In this document: piece by piece, positions 12,531-23,659 of the stretch | How the letters are laid out: each line of letters opens with the position of its first letter | How positions within the stretch are numbered: the first letter of the stretch is position 1 | Assembly (NCBI RefSeq): GCF_000003855.2 | Contig: NW_003101670.1 | Span: 86,841-150,840, forward strand | Length of the DNA: 64,000 nucleotides | DNA from: Blastomyces gilchristii SLH14081 | Lineage: Eukaryota > Ascomycota > Eurotiomycetes > Onygenales > Ajellomycetaceae | Direction of reading: 5' to 3' | Made by a program: the position numbers and the translations under genes | The notes under the pieces: generated by a model | The model's database searches: none | The model's input: the letters and a program-made list of their open reading frames with translations, nothing else | What the model was told of the DNA's origin: nothing

Positions 12531-14249
12531 TAGATCTTCTATCTTATATTATTTAGTGAGATCTCAGTAAATATTGATTTAATTCTCTTGATCTTATTTC
12601 ACAGTTGTCATAAAGATCTCTGCTTAATCACAGACATCTCAGAGTTTTATTACTATATTATCAATGATCTGAATCAGACTGCAGAGATCTGATATGAACT
12701 GTGTAATCTCTAGAAGATTCAACATCTCTATGTAATAATCATGTGTAAGAAAGAACAGACTTACATCTGTTGAAATAATATCTTATTCATTGATAGTGAC
12801 CTCTGCATATAGAAGCAGATCATGTCAATTATCTTATAAGTAATTGCAGAACTTACAGAGATAGTTCTTTACAGTCTGAATTATCTATTCTAATGCATCA
12901 TCAATCTCAGAGTGATAGATAGTTAACAGACAGTATATAATCTTGAGAACTTGACAGATTCTTATTCAGAGAACACTCACAAATTGACAGCTCTGATTCA
13001 ATACTATAGATTTCAGTAATTCATGTATCTGATAGAACAGACTTCTTAAAAAAGCTTCAGCAACTTGTTCAATATTTATCTTATCACAGAATTTCAATAT
13101 AACACTCTTACTTAATTAATTCATGATGATCAGAACATTTCTATAGTTCTTACTCTTAGAGAGATTAACAGTGAAGTCAATTATCATATCTTATTAGATT
13201 CTATCAGAGATATCAAGTGATTTCAGCAGGTCTTTTCTACAGTTCTTTTATAAGATGATAGAGAAATAATAATTACAGTTTCAGATAAAACATCTAATGC
13301 TGTTTAATATCTCAGATCAGTAGAACTTTCAGAAGATTATTTAATACAGTTATTTATAATCTGAATAACTAATTATATATAAATCATGTATCTCTTGTAT
13401 TATCTGAGTGTGTAAGAGTTCAGAGTAGAGAACTCAACATCACTTATAAAACTGTAGAGTATTATTGTCATTGATTAAGTATTCTGAGATGTCAGTTCTT
13501 ATACATAGTTCTGAAAAGAATCAGAATACTTCTTAATATACTACTTCAGTAAGTGCTTAAAGAAGTTCATCAGTTTAAGCTGTTACATATTATAATTCAT
13601 TCAGTGTAGATTTAGAAGAAGTTAAGATATCAGTGTCAGTATCAGTATCAGTTCAGAGAGAAGATATTCTAATTAGAGAAGTATGTATAGTGTCATGAGT
13701 TATTTTATCTTGATTAACTAATATCTTCAGATTTAAGAGCTGATGCTCTCAGTTCATTCAGTGAGTATCTATTATATTAAATAATGTATCTTACTCTTAT
13801 TATAAGAGAGCATCTGTCATTGAGTTCTGACTGCTAGAATAGTAGTGTATTATAAAATGAAAGTAGCTTAAGAACTCAGACTATTATATTCATCATTCAG
13901 TGAGTTTATAGATAGTTATGAAGTATTTGAGATTCTTATAATCTGTGACTATCTTAAATTTAGAGATACTTCAGAGTTCAGAGTCTCATTCTTCTAAACA
14001 GTATACAATTATAAGAAGTTTCTTATCATAGATCTCATAATTGCATTCAGCAGGACTCAGTTTCTTAGATATGAAGACATATGATTATAGAATATCTTTA
14101 TCATTATATTATAATATCACTTCTTCTATTATATTGTCAGAGAAATCAGCTTTAATAACTGTTTTATAATCAGAATTGAATATTATTAGTAGAGAGATAT
14201 TAATAAATATCTTCTTCATCTATATAAATACAGCTTCAGTGTCTGTTAA

Positions 14250-15000
14250 TTATTGAAATACTGCATCTTTCTTAGTAAGTTCTGTAAGTAATCTTATAAT
14301 ATCTGAGAAGTTTTATATAAATCACTGATAGAAGTTAGTAAATCTGATGAAGCTTTATACATCTTTCACAGTGTATGAGATCTCTTATTTAAAAATAGCA
14401 GAGATCTTCTCAGAATTTATTCAGATTTTCTTATCAGCTTCTATAATAAAATCTAAGTATTTAGTACTCTTGACTTTGAAATTATACTTATCAATATCAA
14501 TTAATAGTCTCACTTCTTATAGTTATTGTAATATTCTTTATACATACTCTTAATATTTCTTTCTGAATTTATCAGTGAAGATGAGAATATCATCTAGATA
14601 AATAGATATAAATTTATTAAGAAAGTCTCAGAGTGCTTAGTTAATATACTTCTGAAATATACTAAGAGTATTAATCAGTTTAAAGAATGTGATTACTTAT
14701 TCAAAGAGATTATATTATATTCAGAATACTGTAAGTTACTTATCTTCTTCAGTAATACAGATCTTATGAAACACAGTAATAATATCTAACTTTATAAATT
14801 ATTAAGCTTATTTAATATAAGCTAGAGTTTTATTAATAAGAGATAAAGAATAACAGTCTTTCTTTATTAATCTATTTAATTCTTAATAATTCACATAGAA
14901 TTAGAGTTCTTCATCTGATTTCTTTGCAAAGAGAATAGAGGCTGCAGTAGAAGAGTTACTAATATATATAAATTCTTTATTCAACAGATTATTGAGTGTC
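14250..15000 (-). pseudogene. Reverse transcriptase remnant of copy C
   Basis: The minus strand retains an intact catalytic box Tyr-Leu-Asp-Asp at 14589-14600, in the position where copy B has YLDN. Flanking sequence matches copy B, with stops and many transitions. Confidence 0.75.
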
Positions 15001-17268
15001 TTTTAAAGAAGAAGAAGTTCATCTTAGAACATGTTATAAAGAGAGTCTTATAACAGTTCAGAGTTCTTATTATTCTTTTTCTCTAACTTGATACTGTGAT
15101 TCACTTCAGAATCTTATAAGAGAAGTATATTTATAATATTATCTTATCAGAAGATATCTAAATATTCATAATATTATTAAGAGAGTTTTATATAAGAATC
15201 TGTTATTATAATACAGAATAACTTTTCTAGAGTCTTTTTAATATCAGTCAGACTGATAAAATAGATTGATATATAATTCTACTATCAGTAAACTTATCAG
15301 TAACTCTGTCAGTGATTTTAATAATAACTTCATTTTCAGAGTATTTTATAATATTGACAGAGATCTGTGTAAGATTCATAGTCTTATGAATATTATCTTT
15401 ATAAATTCTATCATTATTAGAGAATATCAAGCTTCTGTTTTAAGTATTCAGTAAAATATCTTATTCAGATAGCTAGACAAGTTCTAATATAAGATTATAA
15501 TTAAGATTATCAACTTTATATATATAGATATCTTCATGTTAATATTCTCTTATATTTATATTTAGTTTTATTATATAATGAGTACAAATATCTTTCAGAT
15601 TATTAAATTCTATAAGAAGTCAGAATTTTAATAAAGAGATACACTGAAGATTATAATATCTTATAACTGAAGATTTTATTATTATATAGTAATATAGACT
15701 GCTGTCTATTATAGCTTTCATATTATACATATTATCAATCATAGTAGATATAAGAATTATATTCATTATTATTTTCTCTTTAAATTATTATTATTCAATC
15801 TCTTTAAGCTTCTATTTATAAATTTAAATAGAAGTTTATCTTTTTTCTATTTTATCAGAGTATTCTTATAGTTATCTTCTGAATCTTTCTTCACTGTAAT
15901 ATAATTAATACAGACAGACACTGATTTATCTTGTAAATAAGAAAATATTAATCTTTCTCTTAATTAAGAAGATATATAGATTAATCAGTAGTTGAAAGCA
16001 ATGTACTCTGATTAGTTACAGTTAATACACACTTCTTATTAATATTAATCAGTAACTTCTTCAGAAGTGATCTTAGAAACTTAGAAGTCTGTTCAGATAG
16101 CAGAGACTCTTACTTATATATAGATATTTAAATCTACTCAATTTATAACATCTACATTATTATTATTCTTTAGTATAAGTATATAAGTTACTGAGATATA
16201 ACATCTTCTATTACTGTTCTATATACTCTTAAGCTTGATAAGACAGTTATTCAATATCTGAAGCTATGTATAAAAGTCTTTATAAGTCTGATCTTCATCT
16301 ACACTTATAAGAGTCTGTAAGAGTTTAAAAGTTAATATCTTTTTAAGTATACTAATCTTTATTTAATTCTTTCAAGATTGATCTTCTACTTCTAGAATTT
16401 TAATATTGAAGTCAGAGATAAATATTATAAGAAAAGTATTTCTCTGTCAGATACTCTGTAATTAATCTAATACTTTCTATTATATAACAGTGTCTCAGAA
16501 CAGAATATCAAGATATTTGATAATATTATCAGATATTTATAACACTGATTTACATACTTTTATTCATAAATAAAACTTCTATTTTATACAATTCTTTAAT
16601 TATTCATTGATATATTAATCTTGATTAATTAATAAACTGATGATATCTTTATCTATACTCAGTTTCATAAGCATTTTCATTCTTTATAATGAGTAGAGAG
16701 TGAGATTAGAAGTATTGAAATATATAAAAGTATCTAAGTATTTTTTCAGTACTTTTATATTTAATTCTGTAGATATTGAAATTATATAAGTTAATTATTA
16801 AATCTCTTCATATTAAAGTTGTTAAGTTATATATATATCTGTTATCTATTACTGTTATAATTTCAATATTACTCAGAGTTACTGTAATATTATCTCTATA
16901 CTTATACTTAAGAGTTCTCTTATATTATTATTAGATATGATTATATCATTTTATTAAATATATAATATCTATGAAATCTGAAGTAATATAATCATATTCT
17001 CATATATCTGAGTATTAGAACTTTCAGATCTTTCACTGATATTCTCTTATAAAATCTTACTCTCTTTATAAAATCTTATTACAGAGTCAGAGTAACTGAT
17101 AAGTAAGCTTTTATCTGAGAATTCAGTATTCACTTAACTGTTTAACTATTTCTCTATTTCTTATATATTATTATATATTCAGATATCTTTCAATGAATAA
17201 TTATTTTTAATAAGAAGATAATGCATGAATAATTATTTTTAATAAGAAGATAATGAACATTTTTCTAG

Positions 17269-17582
17269 TATAAGAAGTCTACACTGAATAGATTAGTATA
17301 ATATTGATAGATCTTATATAATAAAGAGAAAAATGTTAGAGAAGAAAAGAAAGAGAAAGTGTGAGAATCAGTAATTAAAGTGAATATTTATATATGTATG
17401 TAATAACATATGCAGTGATACTTCAGAGTGAAAGAATATACATGTATTTATAGTAGCTGAGAATCAGTGATCAGAATATACACATTTATAACAGCTGAGA
17501 ATTAACAATCAGAAATAAGATAGTAGAAATCTATGAAGTGTATGAAATAGTCTATATAATTAATCAGACGCAGTCTGTTATA
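17269..17582 (-). repeat. Right LTR of copy C (5' LTR)
   Basis: This LTR is 314 bp, with mutated termini (TATAAGAAG...GTCTGTTATA, where the less damaged copies have TGTAAGAGG...GCCTGCCACA), followed by TAGAT at 17583-17587. Just upstream, at about 17190-17255, a short segment (AATAATTATTTTTAATAAG) is tandemly duplicated. Confidence 0.88.
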
Positions 17583-17587
17583 TAGAT

Positions 17588-18120
17588 TATTATTCAATAC
17601 TTTTCTATAATAAGTTAATATTCTCAGTTCAGTATATCTATTCAATTAATTAATTAATTAATCAATCAATCAGTTATTAACTTATTAATATATAAACTAG
17701 AGATTATATTCACTAAATCTCTCTTATAAAAGAGAATATTATTCAATATTAAAAGATAGAGCTTAATCAGATTATAATTATATTTATTTATAAAATAAAA
17801 GAAGTTAAGTAAATTTTCTTTATACTTATTTCTTTATATTATATTATACATAATTATTTACTAAATTTACTAATTTTATAAGAGAATTCTGATAATTACA
17901 CTATTATCAGACTACTGATAGTTTAAAAAACAGTATTATATAATATTTTAATACAGAATAGTAATAAAAATAATAATTATTTAATATATAAGTCTTAGAT
18001 AATAAGATATTTATATTATAATTAAAATATCTTATTTCTTTAGATAGAATAGATAATTAATAAATAGCAGTTATTGTACTGAGTAATAGATAACTAACTA
18101 GCTTAATAGTATTAATTTCA
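17588..18120. repeat. Older RIP-degraded AT-rich sequence, segment 3
   Basis: This is the right end of the AT-rich block: AT-rich, no open frame, and a run of TTAA/ATTAATCAATCAATC-type low-complexity sequence near 17640-17675. Base composition changes sharply at about 18125. Confidence 0.5.
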
Positions 18121-18126
18121 TTAACA

Positions 18127-18210
18127 GAACACGAATGGTTAATGCGGCCACCCGGTAGCACCTTGGCGTGGGAAACCAAGGCGCGTGGGTTCGAAACCCG
18201 CAGGGGATAC
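18127..18210 (+). tRNA. tRNA-like sequence (possible tRNA relic or tRNA-derived element)
   Basis: A canonical B box GGTTCGAAACC lies at 18188-18198 inside a good T arm (GTGGG 18185-18189 pairs with CCCGC 18197-18201; loop TTCGAAA). Upstream, CGAATGGTTAATGCGG (18132-18147) resembles the D arm of class II (Ser/Leu-type) tRNAs, and a 6-bp stem CCTTGG/CCAAGG at 18161-18181 could be a long variable arm. I cannot find a matching acceptor stem or a clean 7-base anticodon loop, so it is more likely a relic or the head of a tRNA-derived SINE than a working tRNA gene. Confidence 0.4.
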
Positions 18211-18384
18211 ATTAAATCCGGAACTCAAGCACCTCAGGTTCCTAATAAATACAGAGGTGTACAAATCGCTCCAATGAATTGCTCTATGTTCCTGGGCTGG
18301 GAAGTTATTATCGCATGTATCTAATTGTCACTCCTTTGTATTTTCCTATGTTCTTGTTATCTTGGCATGGTCTCAACACCTGTA

Positions 18385-18505
18385 TTTCCTCCTGTATAAT
18401 CAACACTTGGCCTGTATTTAACATCACGCAAGGACTCATCATAAGCTCCGCTTGCATATGAGTATAATGGAAGAATAATAATAATAATAATAACAGTATA
18501 CAGTG
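18385..18505. repeat. Dispersed repeat, copy 1
   Basis: The phrase CTGTATTTAACAT followed by a GGACTCATCATAAGCTCCGC-like stretch and a (AAT)n run is shared with 27120-27235, where it reads CTGTATTTAACAT and then AGAACTCATTATAAACCTGC. Differences are mainly C to T and G to A, so the second copy looks RIP-mutated. Confidence 0.65.
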
Positions 18506-19152
18506 TCTTATAGTATCTTAGTAGTATTCTGATAATAACATCTGTCAATTGCACAGTTACTGAGTAGTGTCATGATAATATTAGAAAGTTCTGCACTGTC
18601 TCAACATCATCTTGACATTTAATATTCAGTGATGTGTTGCTGAATATAATAATGGAACATGTGTTATGATCGGCGACATGTGACACGGGTGGAATGGTGG
18701 ATCCACGGTGTAATCATCCTACGTTCTTCCCATATGGTCCACGGGTACATCTACCCTAATCACGTGCCACCCAACTTATATATAGTTTCACCCTAGATAG
18801 ATTATAGATGACAACGTTATCCTCTAACATATGTTATTATAACGTAGCTAGCTGCTCTCATAATAATAGAGGGATCAACCTTTCCCACCTACATTGTAGT
18901 CCTCGCCCCGACGGGTTTAGCGCCGGCCCACCCTAGTCTAGCGTTCTAGATAATTACCAGGTCCATTTAAAATCTACAGCTTACCTGCGAGGGAGCAGAA
19001 ACATAGCAGAAACATTTCACAAACCCAAGTCAGCGCGCTCATCAATTGTCAGCCTCTTCTGATAGCCTGATTCAGCACAATTTCCGGATCCATCGGTTAT
19101 CAGGTGGGTTGCTGAGGTCAGTAGTCTTCCCTTTGGTGAGAGATAGCTGCCA
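18506..19152. other. Gene-free spacer upstream of the HNH gene
   Basis: Mixed composition, with normal GC from about 18660. A TATATATAG stretch at about 18777-18785 and a CTCTCATAATAATAGAG inverted repeat near 18854 are visible. I see no coding sequence. Confidence 0.4.
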
Positions 19153-19233
19153 ATGCTCTCTCTTTCATTTCCAAAATTTGCCCGTGCTAACATCTGGTTC
19201 TCCTCAAGTATCTTCATTTTGTCTGACATCGGA

Positions 19234-20481
19234 ATGGAGGATCCCTGCACCCTTAGGCCCAGCTGTGCCACTGTTGTTCATTCACCAGACGAAGTCTTCA
19301 ACATTCAGTCACAGGAGCGGGCGAATGTCTTGTCTGAACTTAGGGATGCGATTCAACAGGATACTGTGAAGGCGTCACTGTGGGGCTGTATGCAAGTATG
19401 CGATATATTGAAGCTACGCGAGCTTGTGGCGACCGCACGAAACTCGCCTGCCTTTTTCTCTCTCCTCAGTGATAACTGTCTGTCCATTCCTTTACGTTGG
19501 ATGCAACGACCTCCCCGCGATGGCCTATCATCAACACACTCAACCCTTTCCTCTGCTGCGTCCAATACGCGCTCTCGTCAAAGCGATCGACTCGAAAAGC
19601 CAAAAATACTTGCAAAAGAACGCGATGGATACTCATGTGTTCTCACAAAAGGAAGCGTCCATGAAGTGGCGCATATCTTCCCACTCTGCATGATCAACAG
19701 AAGACCGCCAACCAACCTTGATGCTTCCATCCCCTCCTTTTGGAAGCTACTCGATTTCTTCTTTGAATCAGATCGGCTAAATCGATGGCGCGCAGAAATA
19801 TTCAAGGACCCCTCCAACCCTTCCAAGGCTTCAGATGGCTGCCATAACATGATTTGTCTCAGCCCTACAGCACATAGCTTGTGGACAAGAGGCATGTTCG
19901 CGCTCCGGCCGATTTCCATATCCGATGATCACAAGGAGCTTGCCGTTCAGTTTTACTGGCAGCCCAGACCATCCCATGGCCGTTTTGATTCTGTGAGCAT
20001 CCTAAAATCTCCCGAATCATCCAGAAATCTTGTTCAAGTGGGGGGGAACGTACTCGCAATTGCCTCTAACGACACTACGGCGGAGATCATCAAATCTGGT
20101 GATACCTTTATCTTTCGAACTACCGACCCGAATACCCATCCTCTCCCGAGTTTCGAATTGCTTGAGATGCAGTGGCACCTTCAGCGAATTGTTTCAATGT
20201 CTGGTGCTGCCGAAATCTACAATGATCAAGACGACGGTGACGACGATCACTTGGATGCTGGTATCGCCCACAAATCCTTCTCAGACATTCTTTCGTGGGT
20301 TCCTCCACCGTTGTCTCACTCCACTAGTGATGACGATGAACCCAATTCCTCTCTTCCATCTGTTTCAACCAGCCCATCCCCCTTAAAGACCCCTGAGTAC
20401 CAAGGAAAATATTTATCCGCTGAGCGACACAGTGCTGAATTAACTGTTTCTCATGATGTATGCTCTCCGAGACTGCACTAG
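19234..20481 (+). CDS. HNH-endonuclease-domain protein
   Basis: This is a single-exon gene of 415 codons. From about residue 125 it reads like the fungal HNH_2 family: RDGYSCVLTKG, then EVAHIFPLCM (first His), a Trp-rich helix region, and GCHNMICLSPTAHSLW (central Asn and last His). These residues fit a beta-beta-alpha metal nuclease fold. The C-terminus is acidic and Ser/Pro-rich, probably disordered. The frame is open up to an earlier ATG at 19153, but the ATG at 19234 has a better context (G at -3 and +4). Such genes are numerous in fungal genomes and often lie near repeats. The function of the family is not established; defence, DNA processing or genomic conflict are guesses. The gene is intact and not AT-shifted. 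Confidence 0.75.
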   Translation: MEDPCTLRPSCATVVHSPDEVFNIQSQERANVLSELRDAIQQDTVKASLWGCMQVCDILKLRELVATARNSPAFFSLLSDNCLSIPLRWMQRPPRDGLSSTHSTLSSAASNTRSRQSDRLEKPKILAKERDGYSCVLTKGSVHEVAHIFPLCMINRRPPTNLDASIPSFWKLLDFFFESDRLNRWRAEIFKDPSNPSKASDGCHNMICLSPTAHSLWTRGMFALRPISISDDHKELAVQFYWQPRPSHGRFDSVSILKSPESSRNLVQVGGNVLAIASNDTTAEIIKSGDTFIFRTTDPNTHPLPSFELLEMQWHLQRIVSMSGAAEIYNDQDDGDDDHLDAGIAHKSFSDILSWVPPPLSHSTSDDDEPNSSLPSVSTSPSPLKTPEYQGKYLSAERHSAELTVSHDVCSPRLH

Positions 20482-20850
20482 TATGAATGGCTTATTTTAT
20501 ATTTTTATTTTTCCCTCCTCACACCTTCATGGAAATCAACACCAATCACTCCTTAGTCCCATAGGTCGGGCTATCAAATATATTATTAAGCAACTTTTAA
20601 AAGGATAACCATATGCAATTGACATGTGCTTTTGCAAAATCCTCTTAACACGGTCACCAATTGTGGTGTCACTCCGTCCCCAGCAGTAATGTTACTATCA
20701 TATCATAGCTCTTGACTTGGACTTGTTCATTCGGAATTTTTCTGCCTTAAGATTAGAGATCACAAAAATGACCACCTCACACTCCCCTCCAACACCTCTA
20801 CAGCCGTCCGTACCCTCCGGCCGATTCTGGATTCAACGTCTTCCTGCACC
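20482..20850. other. Spacer after the HNH gene
   Basis: This is the 3' flank of the HNH gene with an AT-rich stretch near 20490-20600. I see no gene. Confidence 0.4.
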
Positions 20851-20854
20851 TTCA

Positions 20855-22203
20855 TTACCCCGCAGGGTCAAATTGAGGTGCTTCCATGTTTCCAGGACTC
20901 GCATCTGGTTCGAATCCTCTGCCGTTCATGCCTAATACTGGTCTTGGTGATGTCCCCGTGTATGGTGTGTACAACGTGATCGAGATTGTCGAAAGCCCCA
21001 CAGAATGCAGTACGGTTCGTGTCCAGAGTATAGTCTCCTTGAAGCGAACCATATCCTCAATGTAGACTGGCGTGTTCTTGTGCACCTGATCTGTAAGACT
21101 GTACTTGTCGGCCAGATATCACAAGCCCTGTACGTCAGAGATATTAATCTAGAGTGTACCACATGCGGAGTGGGATCAGATTATATCAACATACTCGGCA
21201 AATGTCTTTACTCATTTCTTTGCTGATGGGATTGTTTATCGCCTTCTTGTATTATATTTGAAAGTACTTCCAGTCCGCCTCCAATGCACCAGTTGTCTTG
21301 ATGCATCTGAGCTTGCGGCCGTCTGTTATGCTTCAGTTTCCTAGAATCAATGGAAGAAGCGTGCACATCCCTCCAAGACACTAGTCTGATGATGTTCTCA
21401 GGATCACACCATTTGGGATTGGTGCTGAACTTCATCGTGCAGTATCTTCCTGATGTTAGTGCTGGACACAGCATCACAATATAGTGACATGCTTCGCTGG
21501 ATGCACTGCTGCCAGTGACCCTTCACCCAGTCCTTCGGTCTCTGGGCCTTCTTGGATTCCCAATAATCTAAGGCAACATCTGACAGATCCTCATCCGTGT
21601 TATCTGGGGATCCTTATAGTAGTCAGGGGAAGGTTCATATTGACTGAGTTCTCTGTAATGTGTGTTAGCAGTAATATTAATGCATAAATTTCAAACTTAC
21701 GGCTGTACCCAAGTCCAGTACAAGGTGGCCCTAGGCCTGGGTCAGTCAGGTCGGTCTCAGACATGCTGTCAGGCCCGTCGCTTGATTCCATGCGGAATGA
21801 CACATCAACTCTATCATCATCATTATTGCTGCTGGCTGGTCATATCATCAGCTCTGGAGGTGGTAGGGTGAGTCTGCGCTGTGTCATTGTAGTCGCCTTT
21901 CCACGTGCCGGCGATGATGAATGGGGCGAGGCCGGCGGCGGGTATTGTGAAAAGGGGGAAAGTCTTCAACAACGACAACAAGGCGACAATAAGGAGAGAG
22001 AGTAGGAAGAATAAAACGAATGATGGAAGCAAGGGCAAGGGAGAGTGTAGAAAGAACAGTGGCATACAGGCTTTCGGCAGAAAGGGTTAATTGGAGACTG
22101 TTTGATTTAGAAGTGAAGCCATCATCACTGACAGGCGAGCAGGGGTATTGATCTATCGAGGGTGACTGGGGACTGGGATGTGGGCTCTTGTGGTCATCCA
22201 TTT
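20855..22203 (-). pseudogene. Decayed multi-exon minus-strand gene, possibly DUF3435-related
   Basis: Several coding-like blocks on the minus strand do not join into one frame. The first, from an ATG at 22203 (MDDHKSPHPSPQSPS), leads to a strongly hydrophobic stretch near 21930-22060. A second (21700-21803, MESSDGPDSMSETD) ends at a near-perfect intron, 21653-21700 (GTAAGT, CTAACAC, ACAG). A third (about 21405-21620) contains ALDYWESKKAQRPKDWVKG, but reaching it needs a frame change. The last (20855-21085) contains VHKNTPVYIEDMVRFKETIL and a TPYTGTSPRPVLG motif. That block resembles the middle of fungal DUF3435 proteins, the tyrosine-recombinase-like family that includes Starship captains. 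The resemblance is by eye and weak. I would treat the locus as a broken gene or two adjacent fragments. Confidence 0.35.
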
Positions 22204-22439
22204 CGCGACCCAAACAGGGAGATCTTACGTATATAGTCGGTGGTCCGTTAGGCGAGTGGACTAATAATAACAATAATAATAATACATGCTTGTTTTGTTT
22301 ATCATGATTAACTCCTGTAGAATGAGCAATTGTAGGGAGTAGAAGAAGAAAGGAGTAAAAGCTCCGGGGAATAGTGAAATAGAGGTGGAGCTTCTGAATA
22401 GAGGAATAGAGATGAAGTGGAAGCCCTGAGAAGTGGTGA

Positions 22440-22682
22440 ACGCCACAGTTTTCAGTACTTAAAAACTGTGATTATAATTAAAAGTTTTTTATTATAAATA
22501 TTATAGAGTGTTTCTGTGTCTATTAACATCTATAATCAGAAAGTAATTAAATATTAATATTTATTATTCTATAGTTGAGAGATAATAGCAGTGACTGTAT
22601 AAAAATAAATATATCAAGTTTCAATTGAATATATTTTTATCAGATTGAAGTGAGTTACTATAGAAGTTTATATAAAGATGTT
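22440..22682. repeat. AT-rich RIP-like patch
   Basis: About 240 bp of stop-rich AT sequence, similar in composition to the first 18 kb, ends abruptly where a GC-rich coding fragment begins (22685). It is probably a remnant of a mutated repeat. Confidence 0.5.
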
Positions 22683-22684
22683 GA

Positions 22685-22972
22685 GACTACGCCGCTGCAG
22701 GAAGCGGAGAGGGAGACGAACCTGCATTCCCGGAGGAAGTGGCGGCCGTGACAAGCGAAGGTGAGCTTTTCCAGCACCATGGGTTCCAGAGAGTCCTTTC
22801 CTAACGATCACAGAGAGACTTAACTACCGGAACGGTTAGCGAGGGCGGTGACAAAGAGAACATTGAATCGCCCCCTATCCATCACTTCCCAATACGCTCG
22901 CCGACCATGTCCCCGTGGCTGGGGCCCTTGAAGGAGACACCTCCCACACTCAGCAAGTCCCCTTCAACCTAA
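22685..22972 (+). pseudogene. Truncated exon fragment with one internal stop
   Basis: One plus-strand frame is open from the AT-patch border to TAA at 22970-22972, except for a single TAA at 22802-22804 that would be CAA (Gln) before one C to T change. The reading is plausible protein: DEPAFPEEVAAVTSEGELF before the stop and GGDKENIESPPIHHFPIRSP after it, with a Pro/Ser-rich tail. It has no start codon of its own, so it looks like the 3' part of a gene cut off at the AT-rich patch. I do not recognise the family. Confidence 0.45.
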
Positions 22973-23659
22973 TGTCAATTGAATATCTTCTGTGGGCGCC
23001 GACACGGTGGACAGAGGATGATGTGGCACTGAGAGCTAGGGCAAGGGCTAGGCGCGTTGCTCTTATAGCTTCGTAAACACGCGCTCTGTTTGTTTTCCTT
23101 CCTCTCTTCGGTTCTATTAGGCCTGACAGGTCAGGACGGACGGGTAGTGGACGAGAAACTTTGTTTCCTTAAGTGTATACGGTTAATCTCAACATTATTA
23201 GATCCTTCAAACCACATATATATATAGCCTATCCTTGTTATCACCATTGACCTCACCCACGCGAATACATTGCTACCCGTCTCCCCGACAAGATTAACCC
23301 TGACTGGAGCCCGTGCCCTTTGGGATCCAATCATTTCTATGCATAGAATCTCCGTACCTATGCACACCATAAAATCTCACTTGAAACCGTAGGGCTCACT
23401 GTGATATTTGGGAAAGCCACACTTTCATGGAGAGCTACGCTGTTCTTGCGCTCATCACAGAGTGAAGGCCGGCAGTTGGGAAGGCTCGCTAGAGTGCTGA
23501 GGACCCCTCCAACGGGGCTGAAGCGCAAAGGGTCAAAGAGACATTAATCTGCTGAGTGATGATGCCAGCTGTATGGCTTTAGTAAATTCATTCTATTATT
23601 TGAGTAGAATCAATAACGATTCTTGTCACTCCATTCTGACCAGCTGCATCTGCTTGTTA
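22973..23659. other. Spacer between the exon fragment and the kinase-like gene
   Basis: Ordinary composition with a TATATATATAG stretch near 23216-23227. A minus-strand frame at 23131-23370 has no recognisable features. I see no supported gene. Confidence 0.4.

Larger units (their letters stand above)
11812..17582 (-). mobile_element. Ty3/gypsy chromovirus, complete copy C (RIP-degraded)
   Basis: This full-length 5.77-kb copy has 314-bp LTRs at 11812-12125 and 17269-17582 and a perfect 5-bp target duplication TAGAT (11807-11811 and 17583-17587). It is collinear with copy B without the MITE. Coding is on the minus strand: integrase tail near 12150-12530, reverse transcriptase near 14250-15000, protease region near 15500-15750. 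It is more mutated than copy B at many shared sites, with few CpG left. Confidence 0.92.

Noticed and set aside
14347..15454. Open frames of 60-68 codons on both strands within copy C
   Set aside because: They are residual open stretches of, or antisense to, the RIP-degraded pol region and are not independent genes.
1..18120. Possible CRISPR-like or centromeric satellite array
   Set aside because: The repeats are three dispersed retrotransposon copies with LTRs, not short regularly spaced units.
19017..19271. Minus-strand frame opposite the HNH gene start
   Set aside because: It overlaps the HNH gene antisense, has no domain, and the plus-strand reading has the clear HNH motifs.
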